A stretch of DNA of 64,000 nt from Coccinella septempunctata. Lineage: Eukaryota > Arthropoda > Insecta > Coleoptera > Coccinellidae. The position numbers and the translations under genes were made by a program. The stretch spans positions 63,727,315 through 63,791,314 of the forward strand of contig NC_058189.1 in NCBI RefSeq assembly GCF_907165205.1. The letters are read 5' to 3'. Under the pieces are notes generated by a model. That model was not told the DNA's origin. It ran no database searches and saw only the letters and a list, made by a program, of their open reading frames with translations. This document shows, piece by piece, positions 10,721 through 21,870 of this stretch (the stretch's first letter is position 1; each line of letters opens with the position of its first letter).

Positions 10721-10995
10721 TACTCCATTCACTTTTATTTTAGCACTCGGTTGGCCATGAAATAATTTTCTCAAGTTTTTGTAACTAGAACCTTTGCGTA
10801 TTCAATCTCAATACTCAAGGCTAGAACGGAGTAACGTTGGCACTCATGAAATATCGTTAATGTCATAACGCCGTTGCCACAACTAATGTCAATTAATATT
10901 AGAAAATGCCGTGATAGAAGAAGGGAGAAGACAGGATTTCAGGACGTGCTATTTAGAATTCAGGTCCGCTCATTCAAATAGTAGGTAACTTTGAT
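10721..10995 (+). mobile_element. Family A element, copy 2, truncated
   Basis: Starts with the family TIR (TACTCCATTCAC) after a TA and runs for about 275 bp, including the start-proximal coding region. It stops where a mariner end begins near 10997. The missing part is not found on the far side of the mariner fragment. Confidence 0.75.
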
Positions 10996-10996
10996 A

Positions 10997-11335
10997 TGAG
11001 GATACTTATATTGAAAAATTCTTTGCCTACTATAGAACCAAACAAATTTGCACTGTCGAAATATTTTATTACTCAACATATTCTTCTCTCAATTGGATAC
11101 GTTTATTACAGTGAACCTACAAAGTCTTTAGGCCTTTAAATAAAAATGTTTCTTCTCGCTCTGCAAACCAGACCTTCACAGCTTTTATAACGTCCTCGTT
11201 GGAAGACAATTTACGAACTTTAAAACTTTTTTTCAGTTGAGGAAAGAGATGATAGTCGGATGGAGCCAAATCTGGTGAATAAGGGGGGTGTTCTAGTAAT
11301 TCAAACCATAAATCACGAATTTTTTGCACGGCACA
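10997..11335 (-). mobile_element. Mariner 3' fragment, minus strand
   Basis: Left end resembles the mariner 3' TIR (ATGAGGATACTTATATTG). The minus-strand frame 11117-11329 encodes the C-terminal part of a mariner transposase, including the third catalytic aspartate in the word PSDYHLFPQL. The first two-thirds of the gene, with the other two catalytic aspartates, is absent. It lies against a truncated family A copy, which suggests insertion followed by deletion. Confidence 0.85.
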
Positions 11336-11549
11336 GACTTACCAAGCAGTTCGAAATTGATTTCCCTTATTTTCAGCATACTGTAAAAGTTGCCAGCAAA
11401 TTATCTACAATGATAGGTATAAACGGAAGTGTCAAAGTTCTGAAATTATTTAGGGGTGAAAATTGACTGTCAGAAACACGTTTAATAGGTCATTGCGGTG
11501 AATCACCCTGTATATTTTAACTCGAGATACGAGATACCTGGAAACCATA
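11336..11549. other. Short unassigned gap with a lone CACCCTGTA end
   Basis: The word CACCCTGTATA near 11505 looks like one terminus of a CAGGGTG-type MITE, but no partner end is present nearby. The rest is unrecognised. Confidence 0.35.
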
Positions 11550-12484
11550 AAGTCATTCCGGGTAACTGAGCGCAGTGGGTAAGTGTGCGCAGTGCGTATA
11601 TCTCGACTATGCAATGTATGAAAGAGGGGTTCATTTGGGTGAAGCAAGGGCGCAGAATCGCCATATTAGTTTTTCATAGGAGTGCGCCGTGCCACGTTTC
11701 TTTAACTTTTTATTTGCAATCAATCAAATTCACTAGTTTTCTTGTTCATTTTTAGCATCTCTGCACATTCTGCCAGGTCCAAGTTCCGAGTCCCTCAGTG
11801 TTAAACAATATTTTATTCGATCATGGGCATATTAATCTAAATATATAATATAATAAAAAATTTTAGGTTCTTTTAGCTGCTCAACTCTATAAGAGCGTCA
11901 ACTCAAATTTTGGCTTACTGGGGAAAGTGTGCGCGGGTAAGTGTGCGCATTGATTCATTATAAGGGCATTAGTTCAGTGGGGAATAAATTATGACATTGT
12001 TGATTTTCTTGGTTGAGACTCGATCAATATTGTCCTACTTGTTCAGAGAAATATGAAGAGCCACCAACAGGGGAATGTATCAAGTGTTGTGTTCACCAAG
12101 AATTGTGGCACGAACAATAATGCACTGCTTGTAAAAAGGCGCTTCTGTATTGACAATAAACAGCATTTCTCTAATATTGTAACATTTTGATGACATTATT
12201 TTGTAATTTATTTTGATTGTGTGGTTCACAAAGCACTGCGTTCACTTACCCCGTGAGGGTGCGCACACTTACCCGCAATACGGGGCATGTGAACGCACTC
12301 CGACTTTCTCTATTAAATTCTTTCTTGCGGAAAGAAAACGTTTTTGTTTGTTTGCTTTTTGATATTTTCTGATAGATTAGAAAATTCTCTATCTTATGAA
12401 TATGTTTTAATTTTCCTAGCTTCAACAATTGAAACAGGGTATGGCTTGAAAGGCAAAAGTGCGCACAGTTGCCCCGAATTACTC
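11550..12484 (+). mobile_element. Family E element, copy 1 (pogo-like relic), TA target
   Basis: 935 bp element with TIRs of about 20 bp (AGTCATTCCGGGTAACTG at the left, AGTAATTCGGGGCAACTG read inward from the right) and TA flanks. It is very similar to 47859-48786. It carries the same zinc-finger-like terminal exon, but here a TAA interrupts that frame just after the WHEQ word. It is a non-autonomous, decayed copy. Confidence 0.85.
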
Positions 12485-12486
12485 TA

Positions 12487-13328
12487 TGTGATAATGCCTC
12501 CATTATCTATTTCCGCAATAAATAATTTGCTTTTTTCCAATAACAGAGCGCATTGGCTAATGAAGTAATATTTAATACAAAATTCTTTCAGTCCGGAAGG
12601 ATACACAGGAAAGTCCTTGATTTTATGTGCGTCACTTGAAATGTAGACCGAGTTTGTGCCTCGCACAGGTGACGGAAACGTAAACTTACGTAACAGCGCC
12701 TCCATTCCAATTCAACAACCGCGGATCATTGCCATCGCCGTATCATCTTTAGAGGACCATCGATAGAATTAACGAAAAACCCTCGGGCCCCTCTTTCCGT
12801 CCCTGTCGGACGGCATCTCGGAATTAATAACAGGAATTAGAAACGCAAAAAAAGGCATCGGAATGTCCGATAAACAGTGGACGACGTTTTCCGTCCATTT
12901 TTCATTGCCGCGGCGCGTATTATACACGGCGTTAATAAAGCGTCCGGCAGATATCTATCTTATTAACAATAGAATAGTACGGCCGATATGTCATGAATAT
13001 AAATCAAAAGTTAATTATTCCTTTGATTGGTTCTCGTACGGCTGTTACACTTTCACACAGTAGCAGGGGCCGTGGGTCCTTTCATTTACATATTATGATG
13101 TTTGGTAACGATCTGATAAGATCGAGTGGAATGAACCTTGACGTAATACGCTCAGTTACGATATAGGGTGTCCAATGGCAGAATACAAGTTACAAAGAAA
13201 AGAGAGAATGAGTTTATAACAATGTTATAAACAGAAGTACAGAATCATATACGATCTAAACTTAGGTTTCGATATTATATGACCCTTGCAATTTTGTGTG
13301 GACACCGCAAAAAAAAAAGAAAACCAAA
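12487..13328. other. Unique island, possible conserved non-coding DNA
   Basis: About 12690-13130 is GC- and CpG-richer, single-copy in this window, and holds words such as TAATTA and CGCGGCGCG. It reads unlike the transposons around it. I infer possible regulatory or conserved non-coding DNA, and the sequence alone does not prove it. No exon is recognised. Confidence 0.35.
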
Positions 13329-13330
13329 TA

Positions 13331-14213
13331 GGGGAGACTAGGGAGCATTGATACATGGGGAGGCTTGATACAGGCTTATATCCGCGATCTGTAGCCGTTT
13401 TCAAAAGTATTATACTAGTGAACACTATTCTTTGGCAGAGGGCATTGCGTGACGTTAATATGTAAGGCTAACAGTAGTTTGTTTGTGAAATATTCAACGA
13501 AGAGTGTTTCGAGGTGAGAAATTGTAAGTTTTTACTCAAGTTACCTAAGGGTTTTATGATCATGCATTAATTCTTCGGCATAAACAAACATTTCACTGGG
13601 AAATATGCATAAAACTACTCAATTTACAGTTTTATTCGCTTTCCAAAATATATGGGTATAAGATGAAAACATAAATCACTTTAAAAATTGCTTTCAGGGA
13701 GGTTTGAGACATTTGTCGTGGGGAGGCCAGATACATGTATAATCTTCAAAAAATATTCCGTAGCTAGTTGGATAGGCCTACATGAAGGCGTCTTCACCAT
13801 CCAACATATCAAAGGGATTTTTAAAAACCGTACAATCCCCATGTATTTAACGAGGCCGACTTTTCTTGTGTGGAAGTGACTAACTGACAATTTCCTGATT
13901 TTTCTACACCTATAGGACCGAAGCAAGCCAGTATCATTGCTGACCTACCTACTGAGCTGAATAATCCTCTCGATTACTCTCCCAGTGCATCGTATCAATC
14001 CTCCCATATGTGGGGAGGCTTGAGACAGTTTGCATGTTTTTGTGTTCAACGTTCTGTACAGAATAAGATGTTTATGTTTTGCGACTTCTATATTTATTTT
14101 GTTGAACGATTAATTGAAGAATTATATTATATAAGAAAAGTCCTGCTTCTTCATATAATTCAGTTTCCAGAATAAAAATTCCAAAAAACGTATCAACCCT
14201 CCCCAGTCTCCCC
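13331..14213. mobile_element. TIR element K, 883 bp, TA target
   Basis: Ends are inverted copies of about 28 bp, GGGGAGACTAGGGAGC at the left and its relative at the right, each flanked by TA. Inside, the word GGGGAGGCTTGA or a close variant recurs at 13359, 13695, 13716 and 14009, always in the same orientation. There is no transposase. Because the motif resembles the termini, these may be repeated transposase-binding sites. The superfamily is not determined. Confidence 0.75.
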
Positions 14214-14215
14214 TA

Positions 14216-14452
14216 CATACAAAAAATCTACAAACTATGAAGTGCCTAATGAAGAGAGCAAACCAAATCCGCCAATTTCACCAGAACACAAACATGGTGA
14301 GGCCCAAACTGGGCCACTGGAATATGCAAGATATTAGATGCACAAACAGTAGGTAGATAAATATCATTCACTGTTAATTTGAAATTGCGATATGTCGTCT
14401 CGATAAGTAGGTAAAGCAGAAAAATATTCTGAATTTTCTTGAATAAAGTCTT
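14216..14452. other. Unassigned spacer
   Basis: No gene, repeat or RNA recognised between element K and the LINE fragment. Confidence 0.4.
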
Positions 14453-14970
14453 TTAATTCATCTCTATGCTGTCTTTTTTAATATTGAAATTAATTTTCAG
14501 CTCTGTAGGCAAAAAACAATGAAACTTTGGACCGTAGTAAAGAAAAGTATGCTGCAGATGTGATCTTTCGAATCTAGGAACTATGATCGTTTTTCTGTTG
14601 GTATATCTAGTTGGGTGAGCATGTACAATAAACTGTTTCTTTTTCTTCATTTCATTGAGTAGGACCTCATATATGTATATTTGTCTGACATCCAGTTGTT
14701 TAGTCTCTTTATATATAAGTGAAGCATATTATACATCCTATCAAATGATTATTTTCAGAATGGTGTTCTCTATAGTTTGTAAATTTTTTAGGTAGACATC
14801 GTAAACAGCACCCCACACAACAATACCGTAACGCCAAATTGAGCACACTATAGAATCATAGACCCCAAATATCATCTCTCTAGAGAGAACTTTCCGCAGG
14901 TTATAAAAAATATAGCAAGAATTCTTTGTCCTCTCGATCACTTTAGAAACATGCCTATCCCATGACTTGT
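14453..14970 (-). pseudogene. LINE reverse transcriptase C-terminal fragment
   Basis: On the minus strand, 14970-14741 encodes a stretch typical of the end of a LINE reverse transcriptase, with words such as LRKVLSREMIFGVYDS and YGIVVWG. A frame change then leads into 14740-14453 with HAHPTRYTNRK and YGPKFHCFLPTEL, matching the usual tail of CR1/L2-like LINE proteins. The catalytic palm is missing, so this is a dead 5'-truncated copy. The open frame starts inside the neighbouring family B repeat, so its first 30 or so codons (MDVQPY onwards) are not LINE sequence. Confidence 0.75.
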
Positions 14971-14978
14971 GCATGAAT

Positions 14979-16120
14979 TTCAACAGAAGATTCCTGAGAT
15001 TCAAAGTTACACTTTTTCCCTTTACTATTTTTTCCAATTCGGCTCGGTTGAAAAGATATGGTTGAACATCCATACAAAAAAATGTAATTTTCAGTTATGT
15101 CTCACAAACGAAAAGATTTTCGGAATATAATTTTTCATTGAAATGATGAATCTTCTCCCAAAACAAAATTTTACCCACATCCTCCATTTGAATCATTTTT
15201 CGACCATAAGATATCATGAAAATACCAGAAATTCAACGCCCACTAATGATATCTAACCATTTTGGATAATATAAATATTTTTCATATTTTCTCGTATGAT
15301 GCGCCGTTTTCGAGTTATTTGATATTCAAAAATGAACATTCTCTGCGTAATTTGGAAAATTGGGTACTTTAGCTGAATTCAACTCTGTTTCGAAGATCCA
15401 CAGATGTGTAGTGTCATAGATTTAGCTTGTTAATCTGAAGAAAATGTTGTTTTTGGACTGGTGGCATAGCTCCTCGTAGTCTTCATGAATACTCAAAATG
15501 GCTTTATCATTTTATATAAGCCGAATCGGAAAAAGTGGTAACAGAAAAAAGTAACAATAGATTCTTGAGGTCAAAAGAAACACTTTTTTTTATACCATTT
15601 TTTCCGATTCGGCTCTGATAAAAAGTTTCATGATGAGCTGTGCCACCCCTGGAAACCTGGAATTACCTTCATAATAACTAGCTAAATCTGTGGCAATACA
15701 CATCTGCGGATCTTTTAAACAGAGTTGTATTCAGCCAAAGCACCAACTTTTCAAATTTCACAGATACTTTTTAATTTTCGAATTTAAAATTATACGGGAA
15801 AATATGAGGAATACTTTTATTTTCCAAAACGTTCAAATATTCATTACATAACGTCCAACTTAGTTTCAAGAGTTGGGTTCTTTGAATTTTTGGTTTTTTT
15901 ATGGTTCGTAATGGTCATAAAGAGGAAACTAGTGGACGTTGGTGATATCTTGTTTTCGAAAAAAAATCACCAAATAAATGAAAAACTATATTCCGATATT
16001 AATTTCATCCGCTAGAACTGTTTATGGTTTTTCACCCGCCTGCATCTTTTGAACCAAGCCGATTCGGAAAGAATGGTAAAAAAAGTGTTTCTTTTGACCT
16101 CATGAATCTATTGTTGAAAT
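14979..16120. repeat. Head-to-head pair of family B repeats forming a large palindrome
   Basis: Two family B units face each other. Left arm 14979-15557 and right arm 15587-16120 are imperfect reverse complements, sharing the central motif near 15558-15586. Each B unit is itself bounded by inverted copies of about 75 bp (core CCGAATCGGAAAAA and CTTTTGACCTCAAGAATC). Other B copies lie at 19871-20416, 38890-39331, 58937-59032 and 61297-61660. No protein is encoded. The unit looks like a MITE with long TIRs, and the pair gives a 1.1 kb foldback. Confidence 0.75.
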
Positions 16121-17758
16121 ATTGTAGGACTCAAGGACTCACCCTATTTCAACTCTGGAATATACAGAGTGATCATAATTAGTTCTCAAACATCAAATAC
16201 AAATAATCGTCGAAAACTTTCTTATTTCAAATGGCACACCCGGTGTTTTTATATCTCGTACTCCATTTTTGAGGTCAAATACAGAGTGTTACATTTAAAA
16301 ACGTGTAACTTTGGTCTAATCTTGACCCTGTATATATGACAATAATTTTAAATTTTGCTTGTGAACACCCTACACACACCAGAAGAAAAGATTTTCAAAA
16401 TATCTTTATTCACTCTCTCAAAATGAGCCGCGTCTGGAATGGGCCACCAGGTATATGTACAAGTCAGAGAAATAGCCTCTGTAGATATCAATAGAAGAAG
16501 GATTCTTGACTGTCAAAAGGAAGGTTCTTTTCATTAGCAAATGAGGAATATTATTTGTATTATGCCACATACTTTTTCTAATGATTTTATTGGATGATTT
16601 CGGTAGTTCAATACTAGACACCATTTGACAAATAAAACTGACTATCTAAAAGAGAAGTATACCATTTTTTCAACTCTCTGTTTTGAAAATCCGATGATTT
16701 GGCAGTTCTTCAAATAGTAATCCATCTTTTAATTAGGGTTTGGATATTTCCAATGATTTGAGAGTAAGTAATTTCTGTAGAAAAGTAGAAGAATAACAAA
16801 AAACTACATTCTTGGTATCGTTTGATATGTCCCAGTAAAAAATAAGCTTGGCAACATTAAAATGCAAATACTCTGGGTGGGAATTTATTTCTTTCTCTAC
16901 GTTTCGCTTCATTCGAAAGGCTTCTTCAGGGATGCTTCCGGATCAGTACATTGTAGTACGCTTGTTCTGTAAACGCCACACTGGTGGAAAATGAACATTT
17001 AGTGCCCATAAACCACTATTCTTTCTCTACAGTCCACAGTCTGGTATAACATACCAGAATAGGTAACTGTTACTGGTCATTATTCGAAAATTTTTGTCGA
17101 ACAAAATTGATTGATGTGCCTGCACCTATCTTGTATTTATTTATTTGTAGGATAATAAATATGGTAACGAGTTTATAACCGTATCTAATGCGGTTGTGGA
17201 ATTGTAAACATAGAATGTGGGTACTTGATTATCAGAGAATCATAAACAATTGAACAACAACAGATTTCTAATTATAGAAGAGAGACATAATAATTTCCTT
17301 ACATCGAATCATGTGGCATACTGAGGCACATTCTTCAACCGTGCTATCTCAGTACAGCGGAATATATTATTTCCTAGAAAACCGGGGAGTTTGTGGGAAG
17401 CATTCATTAAAAAACATTGATATTCCTCATTATTGTGTAGTTTTGAAGACCGCAAGGCACCGAACCAAACTCATGAATTATTCAAACTCCTTTGTATTCA
17501 ATTTTTCACAATTATGTGGGTGACTTCTAAGGGAACTCCTGCGGAGCTAAACTAACCATTCCTTTTCAATTTCCGAATGTCGCCCTCTAGCATTGTTGTC
17601 AATACATGCATACATATTTATAGAAATTTCTCTCCGATCTATCATCCGGGAAAAAATGAACGGCCTACTTCGGATATTCACCAAGAAAGCACGACCTTAT
17701 GTGGCTTTTTATCGACACCAATCAGTGGAACCCACCACCAATCTTATATCACTATTCA
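16121..17758. other. Mostly unrecognised; MITE ends and a decayed hammerhead-like motif
   Basis: A possible small MITE lies at about 16152-16335 between TACAGAGTGATC and GACCCTGTATA, but its TIR match is poor. At 16894-16930 (minus) the order CUGAAGA, a mispaired stem, GAAAC resembles a worn hammerhead core. No coding region is supported: the small open frames at 16418-16624 and 17311-17523 match nothing known to me. Confidence 0.4.
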
Positions 17759-17760
17759 TA

Positions 17761-17862
17761 CGAGGATGTATTGATATCTGGTTGGCCTAGACCAGTTCCA
17801 GGCATAAAAAAATATTGAGTTACCCTAGCAACGAACAATAACTCATTAGAAGTGACAGTGTG
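17761..17862 (+). mobile_element. Solo mariner 5' end
   Basis: Matches the first 100 bp of the mariner at 18068, from the TIR (CGAGGATGTATTGATATC) through AACGAACAATAACTCATT, then diverges. TA precedes it. It sits 200 bp upstream of the larger mariner copy in the same orientation. It is either a truncated insertion or the leftover of a tandem pair. Confidence 0.75.
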
Positions 17863-18067
17863 CGTTCAGAAATTTAGAGAAAATTGTAACTTTCCGTTCT
17901 ACCCTGTATACCATCAAATTTAATTGAAAATCCTGCAGACTCGATATCAGGTGATAGAAAAGATGAGATAGGCTACAAATAGACAACAAAATTATCAAAA
18001 TGGATGCAGTCCTCAAAAAGTTATTTGAAAATGAATAAAGTGAACATTTTGTTTGTCCAACAGTGTA

Positions 18068-19279
18068 CGAAAATGTACTGATATCTAGTTAGCCTAGACC
18101 AGTTCCATGCATAAAAAAAATATTGCATTACCATTGCAACGAACAATAACTCATTGGAAGTGTCAGTGTGAAGTTTGAGGTCAAAAAAGGAAAATATAGT
18201 TACGCAATAAATTAAAAGAAAGAAGATTTACACCGAAATTGTGAAAATCGAAAAATCGGAGTATCGAGCCATCATCAAGTACCTGCATTTGAAAGGGTTA
18301 AGAAGTAAGCAGATTTGAGAAGATATGCTTTCCATTTTCCATTGAAGATGATGACCGATCGGGAAGGCCAGTTTCTGTGTCAGTCCTGAAAATATCGATG
18401 CAGTTCATAACATGATTTTATCAGCTCGTCGAATTAGGCTATCTGGAGCACTGAATATTTCATACGAACGCGTTCATCGTAGAGTTTACGTCAATTTGGA
18501 CATGAGAAAAATTACTGCAAAATGGATCCCCAAATGTTTGAATGTTGACCAAAAGCTTGCAAGGGTAGAAGCATCGCGTTCGGCCTGTGCTCAATTTGAA
18601 AACGATGTAGACTTCTCAAACCGAATTGTTAGTATGGATGAAACTTGGGTAAATTTCTACGATCCAGAAACAAAGCAACAATCGATGGAATGGCGACACT
18701 TTGGTTCTCCAAGACCTAGGAAGTTTCGTGTCCAAAAATCTGCTGGAAAAGTTCTTGCTCCAGTTTTTTGGGATTGCCATGGAGTAATCATGATTGATTT
18801 TTTGGATGAGGGTAGAACAATAACCGCAGATTACTATTCGACATTACTGACCTCTCTACGGGAAAAAATTAAGGACAAAAGACGCGGAAAGATATCCAAA
18901 GGTGTTTTGTGTTGGCAGGACAACGCCCCTGCACACAAATCTCATGTTGCCATCCAAAAAATTTGTGATTTAGTGTTTGAATTACTAGAACACCCCGTTA
19001 TTCACCAGATTTGGCTCCATCCTACTATGATCTCTTTCCTCAACTGAAAAAAGTTTAAAAGGTCGTTAATTTTCTTCCAACGGGGGGTAATAAACGCTGT
19101 GGAGGTCTGGTTTGCAGAGCAAGAAGAAACATATTTTTTAAAGGTCTAGAGACGTTGCAGGTTCGCTGTAATAAATGTATCCAATTAAGAAGAGAATATG
19201 TTCAGTAATAAAATATTTTGACATTGAAATTTTGTTTGGTTCTATTATAGTAGGCTAAGAATTCTTCAATATATCCTAG
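18068..19279 (+). mobile_element. Mariner element, 1212 bp, TA target
   Basis: The 5' TIR begins CGAAAATGTACTGATATC and the 3' TIR (read inward) CTAGGATATATTGAAGAA; both ends are flanked by TA. The length is close to the 1.25-1.3 kb usual for mariner. It contains one transposase gene, broken by stops and a frameshift (see the pseudogene entry). The copy at 45485-46733 belongs to the same family. Confidence 0.9.
18238..19149 (+). pseudogene. Mariner transposase, inactivated
   Basis: The recognisable N-terminus begins at about 18240 with EKSEYRAIIKYLHLKG and hits a stop near 18316. The long open part 18412-19047 holds the first catalytic aspartate in MDETW (codon 18637-18639) and the second in QDNAPAH (codon 18919-18921), 94 residues apart as in the mariner D,D34D family. 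Near 18990 the frame shifts. In the shifted frame the word is APSYYDLF, where the family has an aspartate, so the third catalytic residue is also lost. The enzyme would cut and paste the element at TA sites; this copy cannot. Confidence 0.88.
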
Positions 19280-19281
19280 TA

Positions 19282-19870
19282 TGGTTGAAGATCAAGATTC
19301 TCGAAGCCAGATCCTCCACAGCGAATCGCCTATCGGCAAAATATCATACTTTATCAGCCCCACCGTCACAACATACAAGCGTCAATTAGAGCGAATCATA
19401 TAATTTTTTATGTTCATTCCAACTAAATGCTCATAAAAGTCATAAGCTATCGCCGTTTATTCGGAACGGAAAGCAGCTGCCACAGGCGATTACGGTCGTT
19501 TCGAAAAATTTAATGAATACGTTCAATTTCATTGTGCTTTTCGCTTCGTTCAAAGGTCCAGTTATCGAAAACATTATTTTCGATAATTGAAAACGGGAGG
19601 AAGCACAGCGATACAAGCAAGTATTTTATGGTTCGATAAGGTATTGATGTTCTTTATAAATTTCGTAAAACGTCGGAATCGGGCTGTCAAAATTCGTTCT
19701 TGATGGTTCGGCAGAACAGGAATTTCACGATAACTGCCGAACGTGGGGCATTATCGAATGAATGGGCTCGAAGGCAATCAATAATTATGATGATAACGTT
19801 CCCAAAATCGATTGCTTTATGCGTGTAATCTGTAGCGCTATACAGGGCTAAGTTTTTGACTTTTACAACA
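19282..19870. other. Unassigned, probably unique host DNA
   Basis: About 590 bp with no copy elsewhere in the window and no recognised coding region. It is moderately GC-rich around 19330-19560. Confidence 0.4.
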
Positions 19871-20416
19871 ATCTCAACAGCAGATTCTTGAGGTCGAAAT
19901 AAACACCTTTTTCTAATATAATTTTTTTCGAATCGGCTCGGTTTAAAAGATACAGTATGTTGAAAAAGCATAAAAAATTTTATTTTTAGTTCTAACTCAC
20001 AAATGTTTCATTGAATGACATGAATTTCGGAATATAGTTTTTCATTTATTTGATGAATCTCCCTCGAACACAAGATATCACCTACGTCTTCCAGTTTTCT
20101 CATTATAACCATGCCGTACCATTAAAATAGCAAAAATTCAAAGAACCTAACTCTTGAAACTAAGTTTGACGCTATCTAATGAATATTTGAACGTTTTGTG
20201 AAATAAATGTATTCTTTAAATTTTCTCGTATCACACACCTCTTTCTAGTTATTTGATATTAAAATATAAAAATCTTCGAAATTTGACAAATTTGGTACCT
20301 TGGCTGAATAAAACTTTGTTTAAAATATCCACAGATGTGTAGTGGCACAGATTTACGATTTACCTGACTATTCTGAACGAAGTTTTGTTTTTCCATTGGT
20401 AACACAGCTCATTATA
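19871..20416 (+). repeat. Family B repeat, split by a MITE
   Basis: Follows the B consensus from its terminal motif (CAGATTCTTGAGGTC) for about 545 bp, to the words ACAGCTCATTA. It is then cut by the insertion of the 500 bp MITE at 20419. The short stretch after the MITE (TTTCTTTTGA) may be the remaining B end. Confidence 0.7.
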
Positions 20417-20418
20417 TA

Positions 20419-20918
20419 CAGGGTGTCCCAAAACTACTGAATCAAACGTCAGACCACGATAGAGTAGATCAAATACTATCGAATGACACCAACATTAGTT
20501 GAGCGAAAATGTACCGTTTCTGAAAAAACCTAACCTAAAGTTGCCGATTTTCAAACTATTTTTCCAATCCCAAGGCCAATTTGTGATTAAGGATAGCCTT
20601 TTTCTCCCATATTATCACCCCTATAGAGGGGTCTATTCAGAGTAATAAAAATTATGTAGAAAAAACAATTGTTTTAATTTACATTTACTTAGGTTCTCGA
20701 TTAACTACATGAAATCATTTTGATTAGGTGTGATAAAACAATAATCTAGAATCAGTATGATTTGAAATCGCTATCCTTTTTCACAAACTTGCCCTGTGAT
20801 TAAAAAAAAATAGTTCGAAAATCGGCAACTTCGCTAAACTAATATTGGTGTCATTCAATACTATTTGGTCTACTCTATCGTGGTGTGACGTTTGATTCAC
20901 TAGTTTTGGGACAGACTG
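20419..20918. mobile_element. Palindromic MITE, 500 bp, TA target
   Basis: Starts CAGGGTGTCCCAAAACTA and ends with its reverse complement (with one or two changes, reading GGGACAGACTG). TA flanks both sides (20417-20418, 20919-20920). Arms of roughly 110-150 bp pair inward and share the word GTGTCATTCAATACTAT in inverted order. There is no coding region. Confidence 0.88.
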
Positions 20919-20920
20919 TA

Positions 20921-21379
20921 TTTTCTTTTGAATGTCAGCAATACATTTTTAGTTATCAAAGAATATAGCATATGTATGAGTTTTATCAAAGGTTAGTGTA
21001 ACGGGTTACCATACAATTTGGAGTATGATACAAGAGCTCCGGGTAAAACCTGACAATTTATATTAATCAAGAATAATCCTCGTCCATACCGGGCCAGAAA
21101 TGTAAAAGACCGCATAGAAATGCGTGGCATTTAACGATTGGTTTGCTGCCTCTCCAGGCCAAAACGGTATTGAACATGTCTAGTCTGCAATGTCACAGCA
21201 AATATACCGCCTATCTGACCCACCGCACACATTACAACAGCTCATCTATGCGTTGACTGAAATTTGACAAATGCCCCTAAAATTTTCATCAATATAAGCT
21301 CACTGACACAATGCCGAAGAGAGTAGAAGCACTAGGAAGATTTAGAGAAGGTGCACCTGATATAAAAACTCCTTATTTT
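20921..21379. other. No gene or repeat recognised
   Basis: Includes the possible remainder of the split B repeat in the first few bases. Nothing else is assignable. Confidence 0.4.
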
Positions 21380-21870
21380 TTTCATTTCTCCACTATGTAG
21401 TCGCTCAAGCAGTGTTCCTTCTTCTTCTTCTCTTCTTCTACGTGCGGTGCCCCACCGGGCTGAACTGAGGCCTCGTGACCCATTGTTCGTCCGCTTGTAG
21501 TTGGAGAGACTCACACTCTGTGACATGCTGACAAAAATGCCACAAGTCGACAGAGAGGTGTCCCTCTCACCATAGGAGCTGTGGGTGTTCTGTTTCCTAG
21601 ATGTGTCATCCTTAAGTCCTCAAGGTTGATACAGAAGAACAAAATGTGTTCAACCGTTTCCTCCGTGCTCCTGCACCAGCGGCACAGGGAGCGGCTAGTC
21701 AGTCCCATTCTATTTAAGTGTTTGTTAAACAAATGGCCAGTCATTGCTCCAGTCACTAGACTCAGTTGTTTCCTCTCAAGAGCTAAGCAGTGTTCCTTAC
21801 TGTTCCTTACCATTTCCATGAAGCTCGACAGCTTCTTGGTAACGTCTCTCAGTACAGAGTCAGAATGACA
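21380..21870 (-). pseudogene. Jockey/R1-type LINE C-terminal fragment, minus strand
   Basis: The minus-strand frame 21819-21511, which extends upstream in frame to about 21870, encodes a typical LINE tail: TGHLFNKHLNRMGL, then CRWC and the word EETVEHILFFC. This Cys/His-containing region follows the reverse transcriptase/RNase H part in many insect non-LTR elements. The rest of the element is absent. The stretch 21380-21510 fits its 3' UTR, with a purine-rich GAAGAA run. Confidence 0.75.
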
